A stretch of DNA of 64,000 nucleotides. Origin: Byssochlamys sp. IMV 00236. Taxonomy: Eukaryota > Ascomycota > Eurotiomycetes > Eurotiales > Thermoascaceae. Shown piece after piece: positions 10,782 through 21,638 of this stretch. The notes under the pieces were generated by a model. The model was not told where the DNA came from and made no database searches. It saw only the letters and a program-made list of their open reading frames with translations. Numbering within the stretch: position 1 is the stretch's first letter; the number at the start of each line of letters is the position of its first letter. Made by a program: the position numbers and the translations under genes. The stretch lies in contig MSJH02000698.1 of the NCBI GenBank assembly GCA_001931875.2, positions 620,001 to 684,000 on the forward strand. Reading direction: 5' to 3'.

Positions 10782-12311
10782 ATGAGCCGCATTGGCTTAT
10801 ATTCCCTCCTGGTATTCTCAATCATCATCCCTCTTCTTCCAAACATTTTCACGCGACGATTCTTCAACATGACCACCACCTCGCCAGCTTTGCGAGAACA
10901 ATGCGTGATAGTGGTTGGTTCGGGCCTCGCCGGTCTGGCAGCCGCGAGTCAACTCGTCACGAACAATGTTCCCGTGCACATACTCGAAAGAATGTCCAAG
11001 CCGGGAGGAAATGCCATCAAGGCATCTTCGGGGATCAATGGCGCCCCGACACGATTCCAACCGGAACCTGATAATCAATTCTACGACGACACGATCAAGT
11101 CTGCAGGGGCAGCTATCAGCCAAGGAGATCCGGATCGCCTCCTTCGAGAAAGTCTGATATCAGTTCTGACAAAGTCATCTGCAGACGCGGTGTACTGGCT
11201 CGCGGACGAGAAGAAAGTCGATCTGAGCAAAGTCTGTCAATTGGGAGGACATAGTCGACCACGAACCCATCGTGGTGCAGGAACCAATCCCCCGGGTCGA
11301 TCGATCATCGGGGCTCTTTTGAATTCGCTGGAATCCAATTCGCAGTTTCATCTTCATACAAACTGCAAGGTGACGAATATCATCCGGGAATTAGATGAGA
11401 TCAAGGGTGTAAGGTTTACACGCGAAGATGGCAAGACGGATACCCTGGTAGGTCCAGTCGTGGTAACGAGTGGTGGCTTTGCGGGCGATTCGCATGGGAT
11501 GCTTGCGAAATATCGTCCTGACCTAGCTGGGTTTCCGTCTACAAATGAGCCACGGGAAGGGTCCCAACCTCTGCTGACGGAAGTTGGGGCAAGATTGCTT
11601 GATATGGATCGTGTGCAGGTCCATCCTACGGGATTCGTGGACGTGAACTCTCCTTCGTCTCCAGTCAAGTTCCTCGCAGCTGAGGCTCTTCGAGGCGAAG
11701 GTGGTATCCTTCTCTTACCAAACGGTAGTCGTTTCGTCAACGAGCTCGGGACGAGAGAGTATATAACAAACATTATCAGAAACATCGCATCTCCAATAAC
11801 AGGAACAACCACCCTACAACAATGGGACCTCAGCATCGTCCTCGACGAAGGCTCCGCCGCAGCCGTCGGCTCCTCCATCGACTTCTACACGTGGAAAGGT
11901 CTCCTCCGGAAAGAAATCGTCAAGAACCTCGGTCCCGAAGCCATATCATCTCTCCAAACATACGCGGACGCTGCCTCCGGAAAGACCAAAGACCCATTCG
12001 GTCGCCAACACTTCGGCCACTGGACGCTGAAAGACGTGACTGCAGACTCGGTCGTCTATGTCGGGAAAGTCACCCCAGTCGTACACTTTACGATGGGCGG
12101 CGTCGCCATCAACGAGCGTAGCGAGGTCCTAGACAAAGAAACCAATCAGCCGATCCGCGGCCTCTGGGCAGCGGGCGAAGTGACTGGTGGGATCCATGGT
12201 GATAATCGACTGGGTGGCTCTTCGTTATTGGAGTGCGTGATTTTTGGAAGAATCGCAGGGGAAGGTGCAGCGGAATTTTATAAAGAGAATTATGAGTCGG
12301 GGATGAAATGA
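10782..12311 (+). CDS. osm1: FAD-dependent fumarate reductase, OSM1/FRD1 type
   Basis: Single exon, 509 residues, close to yeast Osm1 (501). It reduces fumarate to succinate with a reduced flavin, letting cells reoxidise FADH2/NADH and supporting oxidative protein folding or anaerobic redox balance. An N-terminal hydrophobic segment (about 5-22) suggests an ER signal or anchor. A second Met at residue 30 (MTTTSPAL) could give a cytosolic form, echoing the dual targeting known for yeast Osm1. The dinucleotide fold starts at VIVVGSGLAGLAAA. Family signatures include GGNAIKASSGING, VHPTGFVD, the EALRGEGG substrate loop, NGSRFVNELGTRE with the catalytic-region Arg, and the C-terminal FAD-ribityl motif GGIHGDNRLGGSSLLEC. 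There is no fused cytochrome b5 or heme domain. Confidence 0.92.
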   Translation: MSRIGLYSLLVFSIIIPLLPNIFTRRFFNMTTTSPALREQCVIVVGSGLAGLAAASQLVTNNVPVHILERMSKPGGNAIKASSGINGAPTRFQPEPDNQFYDDTIKSAGAAISQGDPDRLLRESLISVLTKSSADAVYWLADEKKVDLSKVCQLGGHSRPRTHRGAGTNPPGRSIIGALLNSLESNSQFHLHTNCKVTNIIRELDEIKGVRFTREDGKTDTLVGPVVVTSGGFAGDSHGMLAKYRPDLAGFPSTNEPREGSQPLLTEVGARLLDMDRVQVHPTGFVDVNSPSSPVKFLAAEALRGEGGILLLPNGSRFVNELGTREYITNIIRNIASPITGTTTLQQWDLSIVLDEGSAAAVGSSIDFYTWKGLLRKEIVKNLGPEAISSLQTYADAASGKTKDPFGRQHFGHWTLKDVTADSVVYVGKVTPVVHFTMGGVAINERSEVLDKETNQPIRGLWAAGEVTGGIHGDNRLGGSSLLECVIFGRIAGEGAAEFYKENYESGMK

Positions 12312-13305
12312 GAGTTTATCAACACCAAGGCGATTATGGTGGGTATGGATTTATAGATGGGAGTAATATATAATATAATATCTTCCTTCATCTTTCTTAT
12401 TTCGTTTACTTTATTTTTATTTTTATTTTTAACTACGAATCCCCACTCCAAGAGTGAAGTAAGATAATAGGCGGAAGTAGAGAACGATAGAAAAAGAGAT
12501 AACATCTACTACTATATCTAAAGTAGTAGGTGAAATCAATAAAGCTAAAATACCTGGAAGGATCGATTGAAATACAAATCTGTCTAATGTAAAATATAAA
12601 CCAGATTGTAAACAATACACAAAAAGAGAACCCCTATTCTATTCGCTCCTGGCCGAATGGTTTGATTTTGACTATGACGAGATATCGTCGAGCCGTGGTG
12701 CCAAGACTGGAGGGAGGAACAGGCGAGACTATATAATTACATCCTGTCTGGCTGCTGAGTATATTTTAAATCTTACGGAGAGTATAGACATATCCGTATC
12801 GTTCAACAGGGTCATACCTACTGCTGTGCCAGTTTGGTGAGGATTATGTCAACAAGGCATGGCTGCTTTCGAATACAAGGCAATGTCAGCAGCAGTGGTG
12901 GAAGAGAGTGGTGAAATTTCTACAGAAATCAGTTGTATGTTCAGGGAAAGGACAGGCTATGCTGATTTTGCATATGCCCAGAGCGTGATAATGAACGGTT
13001 TTGGGCGATGTGGATATCATTTCATTGTCCTTCTACTGGTATATTGACAGGTATCACAGAGGCACCATTATTTCCCATCCATCGACGCCACTGGTATCTG
13101 GCCCCTCATCGACTTCGAAAAATTCTTCCTTGCACCGGCTTATGCCAACCGCGAGCGAAATGTTGACAGGTTGATTTGAATTGTCGGTGTTGTCTTTGAC
13201 GTGGTGACTCATGGTTGTCGATCGGTCAATACGGCAGTAGACATGAAGTCAACTTAGGCGCCGAACGGAATGAGGAAAGGCAGAAGGAGTGCCGTGTATG
13301 AATAT
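12312..13305. other. Intergenic region, AT-rich
   Basis: 3' flank of the fumarate reductase and of the minus-strand metallothionein. Strongly A/T-rich between 12360 and 12620. Open frames here are AT-rich random frames without recognisable domains. Confidence 0.6.
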
Positions 13306-13497
13306 TTAGTGCTGTTGACGATAGATGTTAGCCCAGCTTCTCTATCAGTGATCCAAAGAGACCGCCAGCGAGCTGGGAGGGACTGTATTGCATCTAGGGC
13401 AACGAGGAAAGAATTCATGACATGTACTTACGCTGCACTGGGAGCAGCTGCAGGAGTTGCAGTTGCCGGAGCAGCAGTTGCAGGAGCAGGGGTTCAT
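13306..13497 (-). CDS. Copper metallothionein, 23 residues, two exons
   Basis: Exon 1 runs 13497-13432 and encodes MNPCSCNCCSGNCNSC followed by SCSQCS. Exon 2 (13311-13306) adds one His and the stop TAA. The 120 nt intron has a GTAAGT donor, a GCTAAC branch site and a CAACAG acceptor, and splicing keeps frame (phase 0). Eight cysteines in 23 residues, arranged as CxC, CC and CxxC, match the tiny fungal copper metallothioneins such as that of Neurospora (26 residues, seven Cys). These bind Cu(I) in the cytosol as a detoxification or storage cluster. A TATA box lies 136 nt upstream on the same strand, fitting a strongly inducible gene. Unspliced read-through would give a longer, less regular peptide, so the spliced form is preferred. 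The gene is far too short for ordinary gene finding. Confidence 0.72.
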
Positions 13498-13632
13498 GTT
13501 GATTGATGGGTGGTTTGTATAAGTCGAGAGACTTGTTGGTGATTGGAGTAGATGGATAGTTGCAGGCTTGAAGAGTTGTCGGGCGTGCTTGATGAAGAGA
13601 AAGGAAGATGGTTTCGATGGGATTTGAGTCCC

Positions 13633-13640
13633 TATTTATA
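13633..13640 (-). promoter_or_regulatory. TATA box of the metallothionein gene
   Basis: TATAAATA on the minus strand, 136 nt upstream of the metallothionein ATG and immediately preceded by a purine-rich stretch. The position fits a core promoter with a leader of roughly 100 nt. No clear copper-responsive element could be assigned by eye. Confidence 0.5.
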
Positions 13641-13960
13641 CCTTTTTCCCAGGGATTTTCGCGATAATAGTCATACCTCGGATGGTGACCCCCTCCTTAG
13701 AGTGAAGCGGCATGACGTGGAAAGAGTGCCGTAGCGTGGAGGTGCTCAGGTTAGTTCGGAACTCCACATCTCTGCTGCAGGAAAGCACCGAGACTCGCAT
13801 GGGTCTGATAGCAACTAGGTTAGTGTCCCATTCGGCCCGCATCAGATAGAGCCTCGTGGCTGTCCAGCAGGACCACGAGCATGGGCCACGCTCCAGGACA
13901 GCAACTTCGAACAGGACGCGTCAGATATCAGACTCCCCGAGTTCGTGTAATAAACAGTGA

Positions 13961-14449
13961 TCAGCCGTCTTGGATTGGCCGGGTAAGAAGAGGCAGATAG
14001 ATTATCAGCGCGGGATTCATGCTGTTCCATGTGTTGTCCGAATAGGTTGTGTCACACGCAGGCGGCACGGCCAGTGAGACTCCGATGGCAGACTTGTCCA
14101 CCCGCCTCAACCCTGGCAACTTGGTCAGACCTTGAAACCGACGAGAACGCCAGGGTGAAAAGTCGACTTGGCCCCACGCTAACACCAGAGTTTGGCGAAG
14201 TGGATCGTGAACTCCCATCGGAAGTATCAAAAAGAGCTGTGGGGATCCGTCGGAAGAGTGGGATACCTGAACCTCATAAATCTCCGTAGGCCTATATGAA
14301 ATCCCGAGAAGCAACTCGCATGACGGGATTGAAATAGGGGTCAAATCCGTGAGGTCAAGTTTCGGTGGGAATAGAGATTCGTTCCAGATGTCGAAGAGAG
14401 CGGTTTCAGTGGCAGAGGCCTCAGCACGAGTCTCCATCAAAAGGATCAT
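13961..14449 (-). pseudogene. Unrecognised open frame of 162 codons, possibly a gene remnant
   Basis: From an ATG at 14449 the frame reads MILLMETRAEASATETALFDI and on to a stop at 13961. The first 80 residues look like folded protein (amphipathic helix, then mixed beta-like sequence), while the last part is Arg/Pro-rich and less convincing. No domain was recognised and no clear introns link it to neighbours. It could be a small fast-evolving gene, a fragment, or chance. Confidence 0.2.
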
Positions 14450-17222
14450 TTTCCGTTCAAGATCTCTGCTCAGAGACAAATATTAACGCAAAGCGCGGCT
14501 CCGGCCGCTCGATGCGACCTAGGGTCGGTCCTTGGCCTCGTTAGGCGGGTAACTTAATGGTCCACACCAATGTCCCTGTCCCCGTCCCTGTATAGCGCCA
14601 CGAGAGAACTTGGACATAGTGCACTCTAGGACAAATTTTCTATGTCGTATAGAGGAATCATCTCAGGTTGGTTCTTGGGGCACAATTTCCATCTCGTAAA
14701 AGGTTTTTCATTTTCTCGTTTTGCTTTTTTCTCGGTAGTAGGCAAGTCGTAAAAGACCCGATGATATTGTCCAATCCGCTGTAAGCCATTGTTCAAACGA
14801 GATCCCGAAGCTATTCTGTTTATGATTCCGTGTTGTCAGCAAAAGAAATCCATTCTCTTCTTCAATCACCTCTTATACTCCTGCCAGTGAATTCAGATAT
14901 AGCAGTATTCCCCACTGCACCTTTTCGAAGGTTATTCGGATGTCTGAGGCTTGAGGCTCGTCCAGAAAAAATTTCTTATCGTAGGAGATATATGGACATA
15001 CCTCTTGTCTTATGTATACTTCCATCACGTATTCGCTTTCGAAGACATCCAATAAGCCGTTCAGTACCCTCACTCCAGGTGCATTTCGGCAACCATCGTG
15101 GGCTACCATTCCTCTCGTCCGTCAGAAGGGAGGGAAGGGGGTAGAGATAGATAGACCGTCATCAAAGCCGATATTGTTCCAACGTGCCTCCTAAGAACGG
15201 CCGTGGACTGCTCCAAACCCTTCCAACATCAGCGTAATAAAAAAGAACAGGCATCATGCTTTCCTGTCGTGAGTTGTTTGTCGTAAGGATTGTCTCTTAG
15301 TACTTTGTGAGCCTCGAATACAAACCGCTTTTGTACTTTCTTGACGGTTTTCGTTCTCATCGAGGATCGAGGGGCCTAGGGTCGGGCGAAAGGTGACTTG
15401 GCTCTCTCATGGAAGGCTCGAACGAAGATTCTCAACTTCCGCGGTCTCAACCAGCAAACCCAGGCCGAGATCCTGTGCTATTCGAAAGTGTAACAGATTT
15501 AAGAACCTGCTTTGGTCACATAATGGCTCTTTGGGTGATGGTCGCCGAAATTCACCACGAACTGGTACCGCGAGGTCTTTCCCTGACTCAAACCTCGAGG
15601 AGGGGCGACAAGTAGGACAGAAAACCCATCTTGGAATATGAAAGATACATTTCCAACTTTGAGGGAATAAAAGAGACAGAAGGAGAGAGTCGTCCACGTC
15701 CTCACACTCGAGGACCCGGGTGGTTGTGCATACATACACTCAGTGTTGTCCCTCCTGGGGACCTTGCGAGCAAATTGCGACCGTGAACTTCGGTGACAGA
15801 ACGACAAGTGTCCTGTCACTTCAGGCATCGATTTGCCTCCAGATAGTCGACCTGTACTGACCAAAATATTATCCATGCCATTTTCATCGTCTGGCTGCTG
15901 AGACTGGACTGCAGCATACAACGAACCTCTCCTGATCATTGAGTGTTCCATTTCTGTTTCCAAGGACTCAACGGGTACGAGACCTGGTTGCCGCTATTCA
16001 ACGAGATAAAATCCATTCTGTGATTGCTAGTTGTTCAAACCATTTCAAATAATGTGATGGCACTGTATTGTCGTTGTACGTCAATCGTCTTGAATGGTTC
16101 ATTTCACCGCTGGCTAACGGTGGAATATGTCCCACAACTGACGTGAGAAGCTTGGTAAGAGACAATCGCCTGTATTCTCCCACATACCTTGAGCAACAGA
16201 TGCTGATAGGAGACCACAGGTACAGGTGATCAAGTAACCCCGGATATAGTGATGATAGTTATCGCGAAGAAAGCAATGAGTTGTTCTACGCGACACAGGG
16301 GACGGAAAGAGATATCAGGCATGAAAACTTTGCGCATGGCATCATGGTGCTAAATATGACCAACGCGGCACCAGAGGCCAGTGAAGAATTTGATCATTTG
16401 AGCCAATTCTGAAGTCAGTCATGATAGACGGTTTGGAGGGTTCGACAGTCAATTATGTCCTTGTGGTCTGCATCTGCTTCGGCAGCTAAACCAGCAGACG
16501 TCTACAGTCTTTCAGATCCACAGATCAGGATTTGAGGACATCATATTACTATGATGTCTCATTGGTTATGGATAGAAAGACAAGGTCTTCAAGAGACAAA
16601 TCTTGGCGTGCTGGTCATTGTCCAGTACCTTGGCGAAAGACCGACGAAATTCCAAACTCCGATGTACGCATATGCATGTTGCAAACAACATCTGAACGGC
16701 GTCTCCCATTAGACTGGGATTTCCTTCTGGAACTTCTGGTTGTATGAGGCAATACACCCAAGGACAAACTGACAGGGACCCTCCAATTATCTAGCTGTGA
16801 ATTTGGCGATACCTCGACTGACAGAACCTCAGAGCGGGCTTGGTGCTCCTTGCTGCATATTAGGAATTATCGCTTGCCATTGTATACTGGACGAAGGCGA
16901 CATCTGCAGCCATCGTCCGTAGGCAATTTCCCGTGTGCTAGGACGCGACATTCACCGACATAAAATTGAGGCATTGTTTGTGATATCCGAGACGCCTAGT
17001 CTGTTCCTCTTCATCAGAACTGTCTCCATCGACTACCCACGCCAAAACTATTGTCTGCCTGTCAAGAGCGCCTGGTTGTGGACTGGTTGGGTTCATACGA
17101 TCGAGACGCGATCCAAGCTGTCAGGGGCATATCCGGACGCATGTCTTTGGTCCTGATTCTTCATTGATATCAGAGAATATGCCGTTCATCAGAAGATATT
17201 ACTTCTTCGACTGCACTCCAGA

Positions 17223-17922
17223 ATGGTCACTTTGGTGCAATTGGCTGATTTTTCCGGATTGGAGAAAGTGTTGCTCTGGCTTGAAGCCCATGATTTTCAA
17301 GACCCCTTTTCAGATTCGTCATTGATTCTCGTCGCAGGTCATTCCGATCCGGAAAAGAGCTGGGTACCAAGTGCAAATGATGAAAGATGCTGTGAACGAT
17401 CTCTGCTTTTCGTCTGATGAAAGATAGCTAACTAGATAGAAGACGCATCTCAGGTTGTGTTAAGCTCAGATGGGACCCGTTTCTGGCGGTGTCCACTCCG
17501 GCCACTATCGCGTAGTGCGTCTGGCGGTGCAAGCCAACAACCACGGTCGACGCGTGTGGCCGAATCTGTCAGAGCACGCAAGAACGGCTCATTACTGGCA
17601 AGGTTCGGGGCAGCAAATCTCCGTTGCCGGGTTTACGGAGTATTCTCGCGCAGGTTGCCTCAGCGAGGATGGTGTTCTAGAAGACACAGAAGAGGTTCGC
17701 CCCAGAAGTTAGTTACTAGTCTACGATGTCACCTGGAAACATTCCCGATGCTTTCGGAAGCCGAAGTTGCCGTTAGGTAATCTCTTCACAGATGTCTCCG
17801 ATTATTCCTATATGCCTGGGGCGCAGGTAATACTGCGTTCTGGGGCAGGCCACCTATTCAATTTCCAAGAGAAGTTCGAGGTCTGGGTTCAGAGCCTGGA
17901 AGAACTCAAGAAACAGCCATGA
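17223..17922 (+). pseudogene. Possible fragmented gene on the plus strand
   Basis: A set of protein-like plus-strand frames: 17223-17417 (LADFSGLEKVLLWLEAHDFQ), 17470-17707, and 17792-17922 ending in HLFNFQEKFEVWVQSLEELK and TGA. The last two are in the same frame, split by a TAG at 17710. An 84 nt intron 17708-17791 (GTTAGT donor, TTCACAG acceptor) would remove the stop and keep frame. A CTAAC branch and TCTCAG acceptor also precede 17457. It may thus be the 3' end of a spliced gene of unknown function, or a decayed one. No domain was recognised. Confidence 0.25.
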
Positions 17923-18488
17923 AGACGGTAGGTCACCCTGATTGATCCCTTAGGTGCCAATACACAGCCTCTTCTTTCCTCAGATGTTGCTTACGAGGAA
18001 GCGTAAACCATTGGAGCTTGGACACTAGAGACTGGGCTGCTGTAATGGATTACCTTATGTGACGACTCCTTTTTAATCTGAGCTCACGTGATGGAAGCAG
18101 AATTCAATCTTGATTCCGTTTCAAAGTCCAATAACTAGTTAGTTATTAATTTATTGTGACTCATCTAGTAACTAAAAAGGCTTCTATTCCCGTATAAACA
18201 TATCAGAACAATTCTTGTAGGAAAAGACGTACGGCGGTCTCAGGATGTTACTGAGATCTCGTTCTCTATACAATGCAGTAGGACCGGGAATCACCAAAAT
18301 ATTTGATCGCTGTCATGCTGATCTTACCCAAACTTTTCTTATAACCGAACGCCTTGCAAATGCGCCACATCCATTACCTGTTGAAACTCCGTAACTCCCT
18401 CTTTCACGCTTACGTCAAGAAGCCACGCGGAGATGGCTACCGACGCGAAAAGTACAGTAATGCCATGATTCATTCCGTTTCACCGCTC

Positions 18489-20099
18489 TCAGGCCAGCCG
18501 CCATTCCATCACTTCATGGGCAGTCTCGGCTCTGACCAGGTACACCTTTCCTGCCCCTTCTCGCTGCTCCCTCTCCTCAACGCGGAGCCGGTCGATGTCG
18601 ACGTTGATGATATCCAAGAGGAAAGACCACGGTTGGATGCTTGGAGACACCCCATCAATGGAGAAGGGCTGTTGTTGAGGTGATGATCGCTTGTCTCCGC
18701 TGGTGCACTGTCGCGGTCTAAACTCGGGATCACACCACTGCATGCTGTAGACATAAAGCGCACCGCCATTCGAGAAGCTGTATGAATGTCCGGCCCCGGG
18801 CTCGAAAACAACTAGGATTTTCCCGTCGTCCGATATGGCCGCCATTGGATGCGTCGACGTGACGTATGGCATGTTGACTGGATTCCAGCGATCCTTGGCC
18901 ACTTGGCGATTTCGCGCGACCACCATGGCGTCGCTGACCGCGAGGCTCAACTTCTTCTCTTGAGGAATCGGCTCGAAAAACTTGGCCCAGCGATCTGATA
19001 TCCGGTCGGTCCGCGATGGTAGCTGTCTCCATATGGTGACCTTATTGTCGACGCTAGAAACGAAGGCGATGCAGTAGCCGTTGATGCCGGTATTTTGAAG
19101 TGCTGCGATGAAGAACCTCCCAGGCTGATCCGTCCAGCCTTCACAAACCGACTCTGGTACTAACTGCACCGCTTGGAAAGCAGTCTTGTTGTCATCGCGG
19201 AAAGAAACGGCAAGTGCCACAGAGTCCAAGTATATGTGGTTCATGTTCTCTTTCCAATACTCAAGGCTCTCTGTGACAGTTGAACAGCTGCGACTGGAAC
19301 CCCATCTTGGAGGGGGCTTGCCCAGATAACGCACGCGTGTCTGTCGATTCGCATTTGGCTCCTTTCCAATCACGACGCGAAGTAGACTGTCGTTTTCGAC
19401 GAACTCCAGAGACTCGACCACTCCCTTTGCCTCCTCGTATCCGGTGACACCAGCCGCGACAGAAACCGTCTCATTATCCCCAATTACGCCTTCTGCGGGA
19501 GAATCGAGGCTGCTCGGGTTTTGGAGATCATAGATGTGGATAGACTTTCCCAGAGCGACTGCGATCAAGTTGCCATGAGTCGAGAGGGCGATGTGATATT
19601 TGGCGTAATGCTGGCCCATGGTCATCCAACTCCTCATGCCGTCAGCCAATGTGCGACTCATGGTTGTCCATAGAGGATAGAGAGATCGAGCGAGGCCGAA
19701 TTCGAGGTCGTGAGTCTCGTTATTGATGTTGTAGACGACAACCCTGGATCCATGCATTGCCGCAAGCTTCGAGCGATCACCCGACACAGCAACAACCGTG
19801 GAAAATGTACACTTTGGTGGGCGTTTTTGCTCTATAACCATCTTCTCGATATGGTCGCGCCTGTCCAGTAGATTGAGGTGCGCAATCTGGTTGAAGAGAG
19901 TATTCCAGTCATCCTCTGTCATGTCCTCCACTGGAGGGAGCGGAGTTGGCGTCTTTTTGAGCGCCTCTCGAAGCATGAAAGAGCTCGAGGCAGCATGTCT
20001 CCAGGAATTGCACGCGAGGCGGGCGGAATGGTAAGCTTCGGGTTCCGCGGAGAGAAGTATTGATTGAATAATCTCAATTGGCAGAGTTGCAGCTGCCAT
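18489..20099 (-). CDS. F-box domain protein
   Basis: Single exon of 536 residues with ATG at 20099 and TGA at 18489. An F-box lies at the very N-terminus (LPIEIIQSILLSAEP... SARLACNSWRHAA, about residues 6-34). By family knowledge it would bind Skp1 and make this a substrate receptor of an SCF ubiquitin ligase. The rest looks beta-rich, with repeated short blocks such as RSKLAAMHGSRVVVYNI, GNLIAVALGKSIHIYDL and DGKILVVFEPGAG that resemble blades of a degenerate beta-propeller. Canonical WD dipeptides are largely missing. The substrate is unknown. Similar single-exon F-box genes form large, variable families in filamentous fungi, which fits its place between two gene-poor stretches. Confidence 0.75.
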   Translation of the reverse strand: MAAATLPIEIIQSILLSAEPEAYHSARLACNSWRHAASSSFMLREALKKTPTPLPPVEDMTEDDWNTLFNQIAHLNLLDRRDHIEKMVIEQKRPPKCTFSTVVAVSGDRSKLAAMHGSRVVVYNINNETHDLEFGLARSLYPLWTTMSRTLADGMRSWMTMGQHYAKYHIALSTHGNLIAVALGKSIHIYDLQNPSSLDSPAEGVIGDNETVSVAAGVTGYEEAKGVVESLEFVENDSLLRVVIGKEPNANRQTRVRYLGKPPPRWGSSRSCSTVTESLEYWKENMNHIYLDSVALAVSFRDDNKTAFQAVQLVPESVCEGWTDQPGRFFIAALQNTGINGYCIAFVSSVDNKVTIWRQLPSRTDRISDRWAKFFEPIPQEKKLSLAVSDAMVVARNRQVAKDRWNPVNMPYVTSTHPMAAISDDGKILVVFEPGAGHSYSFSNGGALYVYSMQWCDPEFRPRQCTSGDKRSSPQQQPFSIDGVSPSIQPWSFLLDIINVDIDRLRVEEREQREGAGKVYLVRAETAHEVMEWRLA

Positions 20100-21622
20100 G
20101 TTAATGTGTAGTCTCTCCCTCTTCAGTTGAAGGGAAAAGTAATTAAGTGTCTTGTGTATCAGTGAGGCAAAGAGTATTATGTAGGATTATATAGTAGAAG
20201 ATCAAGAGATAAGGTGACAGTACAATCTAGACAGCAAATGTAATCTGCAACAATCGACTGCACAATCGATAATATACTGTAGTATAGTAAAAGAGACAAA
20301 ATTGGAGAATTAAAATTGACCGCACCACGAGTGGCGCTCTCCACGTCATATATTGGTGAGAGGCATACCATCAGGGTGGCCGTTATCAAAATCAGCCCGT
20401 CCTTTCCCGAGCAGCGAATTCAGGGGAACAACAAGCCGCTGATGGTTCCATGTCGCAGTGGCATGTTCGGGACCCAGTGTCGGGACTAATTCATGGCTCC
20501 ATCGCTCTAAAATGCCGGAAAGTTAATTGAACTATTATTATTATTACACCTCAGAACCGAATTGTGTTGCGTTGCGATGATACTAGGTATGCGCTGGGCC
20601 AGCCGTGTTCTTTGCTGAGCATCTGCTAGTTAGCTGCATCCATGACTTTCTCCCCATCCATGCAGCTTGGTTGTCATGGTTTGAGCTGCCATATCACTAA
20701 CTACAGCCTCTAGTTACGCCCTAAAGTATGACAAAGAGAAGTAAGTTAGGTTACTGATTTGCTCTCGATTGGATGGTAAAAGTATTTTTTGGCTGGGTGT
20801 CGCGCGACACCAGGATTATTCCCCGTGGCTTCTGGCCCTACGTTGAACTCAACTAGTCGCCACCGGGATCTAAGAGATTTGCATGGGGACCCAGCCGTTT
20901 AGAACTTTTAAGATACATCCAGACCGGCGAAAAAAGGGAGTCTTCGCCGGAAAAGGAAGTAGCCTGAAACAACCTTGATTTCCACGTCAAGGAAGCTTGG
21001 ATATTATTATCATTACTACTACTGCTACTCCGTACTACTACTCGGACAATTACTGACCTGGATGGTAGAATCGGGGGATTGATTGATCCGAGTTGATGAC
21101 TGTATACAGCGCTTCCTTTCATGACATTAATAGAGGCTGACTCAGAAGCGGACTCTTTTTCACAAAGTGAATTGAATCATGAATAAACTTTTTTTCAACC
21201 ATGTCGGTTTCACGGACCGAACGGCACTTTTGGCAACGTCCTTGAACCAGACCGCTGGTTTGACGCTGGGTGCCGAGCTGTCGTGGATAATAATGGCCAT
21301 AACTAATGCATGGAGATCGCGGCATAAGCTTGAAACGAGGGTTGCAAACTCAGAAGCGTCCACATTGTCGAATTGTTGGTGAACAGATGTTTTAATATTA
21401 ATCTAATTATTCACTGGCCACGAGGGATAATAATAATAATGTTGTCCTCTCGCCTGATCAGCACTTGAGATCGGCATGTCTCCCTCGTTAGGCATGTAGT
21501 CGTGTTCGGCCCGTAGTGAGTCAAGATCGGAAGTCGGGCGGGTGTCACGGAATCAACTCGGAGAACGAGACTCACGAGTCGACCCGATAGATTAGGTGGT
21601 TATTCCTGTCCTAGATACTCCG

Positions 21623-21638
21623 TAATAATAATAATAAA
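21623..21638. repeat. (TAA)n microsatellite
   Basis: About five tandem TAA units. It is the clearest of several short TAA/ATT tracts in this spacer; others lie at about 21427-21440 and 22711-22724. Confidence 0.7.

Larger units (their letters stand above)
13641..18488. other. Gene-poor stretch with unresolved or degraded reading frames
   Basis: About 4.8 kb without a confidently assignable gene, although base composition is less AT-rich than in true spacers. Several short frames look protein-like but end abruptly: minus 14449-13961, plus 15409-15615, minus about 15963-15499 and plus 17223-17922 (listed separately where describable). They could be exons of unrecognised multi-intron genes or remains of decayed genes. 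No transposase, reverse transcriptase or terminal repeat was recognised. Confidence 0.45.

Noticed and set aside
8323..12311. Secondary-metabolite cluster suggested by a transporter next to an oxidoreductase
   Set aside because: No polyketide synthase, peptide synthetase, terpene cyclase or pathway regulator is recognisable; the oxidoreductase is a housekeeping-type fumarate reductase.
15499..15963. Possible remnant of a Zn2Cys6 transcription factor (RRDNTECMYAQPPG)
   Set aside because: Only a weak similarity to the end of a zinc cluster; the ordered cysteines are absent and no continuous gene could be built.
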